NCBI GenBank assembly: GCA_964388435.1
Contig: CAYMAH010000046.1
Span: 1 to 33,270, forward strand
DNA length: 33,270 nt
From: DTNV01 sp964388435
GTDB taxonomy: Archaea; Micrarchaeota; Micrarchaeia; Norongarragalinales; UBA8480
Direction of reading: 5' to 3'
Shown here: positions 31,045-33,270 of the stretch, piece after piece
Position numbering within the stretch: the first letter of the stretch is position 1
Layout: each line of letters opens with the position of its first letter
Translations under genes and position numbers: made by a program
The notes under the pieces: model-generated
Databases searched by the model: none
Told to the model about the DNA's origin: nothing
What the model saw: only the letters and a program-made list of their open reading frames with translations

Positions 31045-31070
31045 ACGCTGGAAACGCTGGAAACGAGGGG
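31045..31070. repeat. Tandem 9-mer and G-run upstream of radA TATA box
   Basis: ACGCTGGAA occurs twice in tandem (31045-31053, 31054-31062), and the next bases ACGAGGGG start a third, changed unit followed by TGGAA. The block ends about 8 bp before the radA TATA box. The GGAAACGAGGGG part resembles the core of archaeal origin recognition boxes (GGAAAC followed by a G-run), but only one such unit is seen. A transcription factor site for radA is the simpler reading. Confidence 0.4.
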
Positions 31071-31078
31071 TGGAAAGA

Positions 31079-31086
31079 TTTATAAA
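31079..31086 (+). promoter_or_regulatory. TATA box of radA
   Basis: TTTATAAA, preceded by purine-rich GGAAAGA (a BRE-like element). Transcription would start near 31110, giving a leader of about 30 nt with AAAGGTGGG (31122-31130), eight bases before ATG 31139. Confidence 0.55.
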
Positions 31087-31138
31087 TTCTGTTTGTGCTT
31101 TAATTTTAAGTTTTTTGAAAAAAAGGTGGGTTTGTGAA

Positions 31139-32089
31139 ATGAAGAAGATTGTTAGTGTGGAAGATTTGCCAGGTGTTGGTGAGACTATTGCTGAGAAGCT
31201 TAAGGCTGCGGGTTATGATACTATTGAGATTGTAGCGGTTAGCCTTCCGTCTGAGTTGAGTGAGGTGGCTGGTATTGGAGAGGGTACTTCTGTTAAGATT
31301 ATTAATGCTGCTAGAGAGGTTCTTGAGATGGGTTTTGAGACAGGGGATAAGATTTTGGAGAGAAGAAAGGAGATTGAGAAGATCAGCACTGGTTCTAAGG
31401 CCTTGGACGAGTTGCTCGGCGGGGGGGTGGAGACTCAGGCAATTACGGAGTGTTATGGCAAGTTCGGTTCTGGAAAGACTCAGATTGGTTTTGAGCTGTG
31501 CGTTAACGTGCAGCTTCCGAAAGAGCAGGGGGGTTTGAACGGTGGGGCTGTTTTTATTGACACGGAGTCAACCTTCAGGCCTGACAGGATACTTCAGATA
31601 GCCAAGGCGAGGGGTTTGGACCCTGAGCTGGCTTTGAAGAACATTAACGCTGCAAAAGCCTGGAATTCAGAGCATCAGGCCATGCTTTTGAAAAAGGCGG
31701 AGGAGATGATTAAGGCGGGTGGTATTAAACTTGTGGTGGTTGATTCTTTGACTTCGGCTTTTAGGAATGATTATTCTGGAAGAGGAGAGCTTGCTGAGAG
31801 ACAGCAGAAGTTGAATAAGCATATGCATCATTTGCAGAAGATAGCGGATGTTTACAACGTGGCTGTTTATGTTACAAATCAGGTTATGGACAGGCCTGAC
31901 GTTCTTTTCGGGGACCCTACTGTCGCGATTGGGGGGAACATTCTTGCCCACCAGAGCACTTACAGGATTTATTTGAGGAGAAGCAAGGAGGACAGGAGGA
32001 TTGCGAAGCTGGTGGACTCTCCAAGTCTTCCTGACAACGAGTGCGTTTTCAGCGTTAGAACCGAGGGTATTGGGGACGTGGAGGATTAG
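31139..32089 (+). CDS. radA: DNA repair and recombination protein RadA
   Basis: 316 residues from ATG 31139, chosen because of the AAAGGTGGG site and the normal family N-terminus. A longer frame from 30998 would run through the promoter. RecA/Rad51-family recombinase. The N-terminal helix-hairpin-helix domain has VEDLPGVGETIAEKL and VAGIGEGTSVK. Walker A is GKFGSGKT (107-114; usually GEFGSGKT), Walker B is KLVVVDSLTSAF, L1/L2 follow around RNDYSGRGELAERQQKL and the VTNQV segment, and the ending is GIGDVED. No intein. The methyltransferase gene follows after 47 bp. Confidence 0.95.
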   Translation: MKKIVSVEDLPGVGETIAEKLKAAGYDTIEIVAVSLPSELSEVAGIGEGTSVKIINAAREVLEMGFETGDKILERRKEIEKISTGSKALDELLGGGVETQAITECYGKFGSGKTQIGFELCVNVQLPKEQGGLNGGAVFIDTESTFRPDRILQIAKARGLDPELALKNINAAKAWNSEHQAMLLKKAEEMIKAGGIKLVVVDSLTSAFRNDYSGRGELAERQQKLNKHMHHLQKIADVYNVAVYVTNQVMDRPDVLFGDPTVAIGGNILAHQSTYRIYLRRSKEDRRIAKLVDSPSLPDNECVFSVRTEGIGDVED

Positions 32090-32136
32090 CAACAAAATTG
32101 ATAATAACATTCGTTTTATAAATTAATGGGGAGAGT

Positions 32137-32934
32137 ATGACTGATGAGATATTTTTTGTTGCTGACAAGCTAAAAATAATTAACAATGATGTTCTAAAGA
32201 CAAACGTTATCAAGCCAAATAGCATAGATTTGATAGTAACTTCTCCTCCATACAACCTTGACATAAAATACAATTCGCATAACGATAAGCTTGGTTACCC
32301 GGATTATTTGGAATTCAGCAGAAAGTGGCTTACAAGATGTTTTGAATGGCTCAAAGAAGATGGAAGGTTCTGTTTAAACATACCTCTGGATAAGAACAAA
32401 GATGGTCAGCAGAGCGTCGGTGCAGATCTAACAATAATAGCCAAACAAGTGGGTTTCAAATATCACTCTACTATAATATGGAATGAGGGTAATATATCAA
32501 GAAGAACCGCTTGGGGATCTTTTGCGAGTGCTTCTGCACCTTATATAATAGCGCCTGTTGAACTTATCGTAATATTATACAAAAAAGATTGGAAAAAAAT
32601 AAGTGGAAGTAGAAAATCAGACATTAGTCCAGAGGAGTTTATGCAATGGACCAATGGAATTTGGACATTTAAGGGAGAAAGCAAGAAAAAAATTGGTCAC
32701 CCCGCGCCGTTTCCGCTTGAATTGCCTACGAGATGTATTAAATTATTCAGTTTTGTTGGGGATACTGTCTTAGATCCATTTATGGGAAGCGGAACAACAC
32801 TTATTTCTTCTTACAAAAATAATAGAAAGAGTGTTGGAGTGGAGTTTGATCTAGATTACTGCAGATTGGCAAAGACAAGACTGGATAAAGAAGCTCATAT
32901 ATTTGAGAAAGAATTAATAGCCATTGTAGGATGA
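32137..32934 (+). CDS. Type II DNA methyltransferase (N4-cytosine/N6-adenine, beta-type order)
   Basis: 265 residues. A DNA amino-methyltransferase: the catalytic motif IV TSPPYN (35-40) precedes the SAM-binding motif I DPFMGSGTT (213-221), the order of the beta class. Other family landmarks: NISRRTAWGSFASASAPYI, PVELIVILYKK, HPAPFPLELPTRCI and GVEFDLDYCRLA. The motif does not separate N4-cytosine from N6-adenine activity, and the site is unknown. GGGGAG (32128-32133) precedes the ATG closely. The following gene overlaps by ATGA and is an HNH restriction-enzyme remnant, so this was an R-M pair. The coding strand is rich in A and ATA codons compared with radA next to it. Confidence 0.9.
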   Translation: MTDEIFFVADKLKIINNDVLKTNVIKPNSIDLIVTSPPYNLDIKYNSHNDKLGYPDYLEFSRKWLTRCFEWLKEDGRFCLNIPLDKNKDGQQSVGADLTIIAKQVGFKYHSTIIWNEGNISRRTAWGSFASASAPYIIAPVELIVILYKKDWKKISGSRKSDISPEEFMQWTNGIWTFKGESKKKIGHPAPFPLELPTRCIKLFSFVGDTVLDPFMGSGTTLISSYKNNRKSVGVEFDLDYCRLAKTRLDKEAHIFEKELIAIVG

Positions 32935-33270
32935 AAATACTAATGGATAAAGAAGATGAAAGTCAATCCGACTTGATAATGGAATATTTTAAGAAGCATC
33001 CTAGGCGTAACATAAAACACCCCGAGATTGTTGATTGGGCAGTTGAAACATATAAAAAAAGAACTGGAAGAGTATTTAGAGATCCTGATAGAGCTATAAG
33101 AAAATTAGCACAGGAAGGGTATCTCATAAAAGTTGCTAAAGGCGTTTATAAGGTGTTGAATTGCAAGTAGATCACATAAAACCCAAAGATCTTGGAGGCA
33201 CAAATTCTATTGATAATGGAGAAACTCTATGCGCTCAGCACAATTTTCAAAAGAAGAATTACAAGCAAAC
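32931..33270 (+). pseudogene. HNH restriction endonuclease, internally deleted, runs off window
   Basis: ATG 32931 overlaps the methyltransferase stop. The first 75 residues form a winged-helix domain (DLIMEYFKKHPRRNIKHPEI, ...DPDRAIRKLAQEGYLIKVAK, GVYKV) and end at TAG 33168-33170. In frame 2, from 33152 to the window end, GVELQVDHIKPKDLGGTN and NGETLCAQHNFQKKNYKQ follow: the HNH catalytic half with DHI, Asn and the final His. In related enzymes the wHTH and this half are joined by some 35-45 residues containing the first half of the HNH domain (a Phe-x-Arg-Asp segment and CxxC). Here they are directly abutted and out of frame at about 33151, so a deletion plus frame loss is the best reading. 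The 3' end lies outside the window. Confidence 0.7.

Noticed and set aside
30998..31138. Extended N-terminus of RadA
   Set aside because: It would be translated through the TATA box and the repeats, while a strong ribosome binding site and the normal family start point to ATG 31139.
32114..32122. TATA box for the methyltransferase gene
   Set aside because: TTTTATAAA is only 15-23 bp before the ATG, so transcription would begin inside the gene; expression may come from radA read-through.
1..33270. CRISPR array or prophage
   Set aside because: No regularly spaced repeats and no phage structural, integrase or packaging genes were seen on either strand.

Overview
The window is archaeal chromosome, most likely from a small-genome DPANN-type archaeon; this is inferred from gene content, because no 16S gene is present to confirm it. 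The diagnostic genes are aIF5B, PCNA, both subunits of archaeal primase, a GINS subunit, ribosomal proteins L44e, S27e, S28e, L24e, L7Ae and S3Ae, aIF2-alpha, Nop10, a PAC2 protein, Orc1/Cdc6, a class I CCA-adding enzyme, Spt5, RadA, a UbiA-type lipid prenyltransferase, AMP phosphorylase, EndoQ and FtsZ. Genes are tightly packed. Many stop/start pairs overlap (ATGA or GTGA), starts are often GTG or TTG, GGTG-type ribosome binding sites are common, and TATA boxes lie about 25-30 bp before leaderless starts.

Layout. 1-238: the end of hypE (hydrogenase maturation). 239-1480: decayed sequence holding a headless dUTPase, a frameshifted antitoxin, the tail of a class IV aminotransferase and the tail of an IS630-type transposase. 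1482-2894: an intact AbiE-type toxin-antitoxin pair with an inverted repeat before it. 3256-5507: aIF5B and a convergent Lrp-like regulator with a repeat in its promoter. 5722-5793: tRNA-Val(TAC). 5980-7418: DUF99 and signal peptidase. 7532-12907: PCNA, PriL, PriS, GINS, L44e, S27e, aIF2-alpha, Nop10 and PAC2, a replication-translation array of a type known in archaea. 12925-15119: Cdc6, UbiA and a single-OB protein. 15266-18171: an unrecognised secreted beta-rich protein, EndoQ and two small membrane proteins. 18265-19377: a broken gene for a membrane protein with a PsbP-like outer domain. 19389-24554: AMP phosphorylase, FtsZ, SecE, an M24 peptidase, Spt5, L11 and a small HTH-like protein. 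24608-30940: the CCA enzyme, then L7Ae, S28e, L24e, ValRS, S15, S3Ae and a membrane protein. 31139-33270: RadA, a DNA methyltransferase and a damaged HNH restriction-enzyme gene cut by the window edge.

Most of the window is core replication, repair, translation, secretion and division machinery. The accessory parts are at the two ends (toxin-antitoxin and restriction-modification) and at 15-19 kb (surface proteins). A clear theme is decay: at least six loci keep recognisable protein pieces but carry frameshifts, stops or deletions, while about forty neighbouring core genes are intact. I do not see a clearly new multi-gene system. The best leads are the orphan secreted protein, the AbiE locus with its candidate operator, the repeats before lrp, tRNA-Val and radA, and the altered residues in the tRNA and in AMP phosphorylase.
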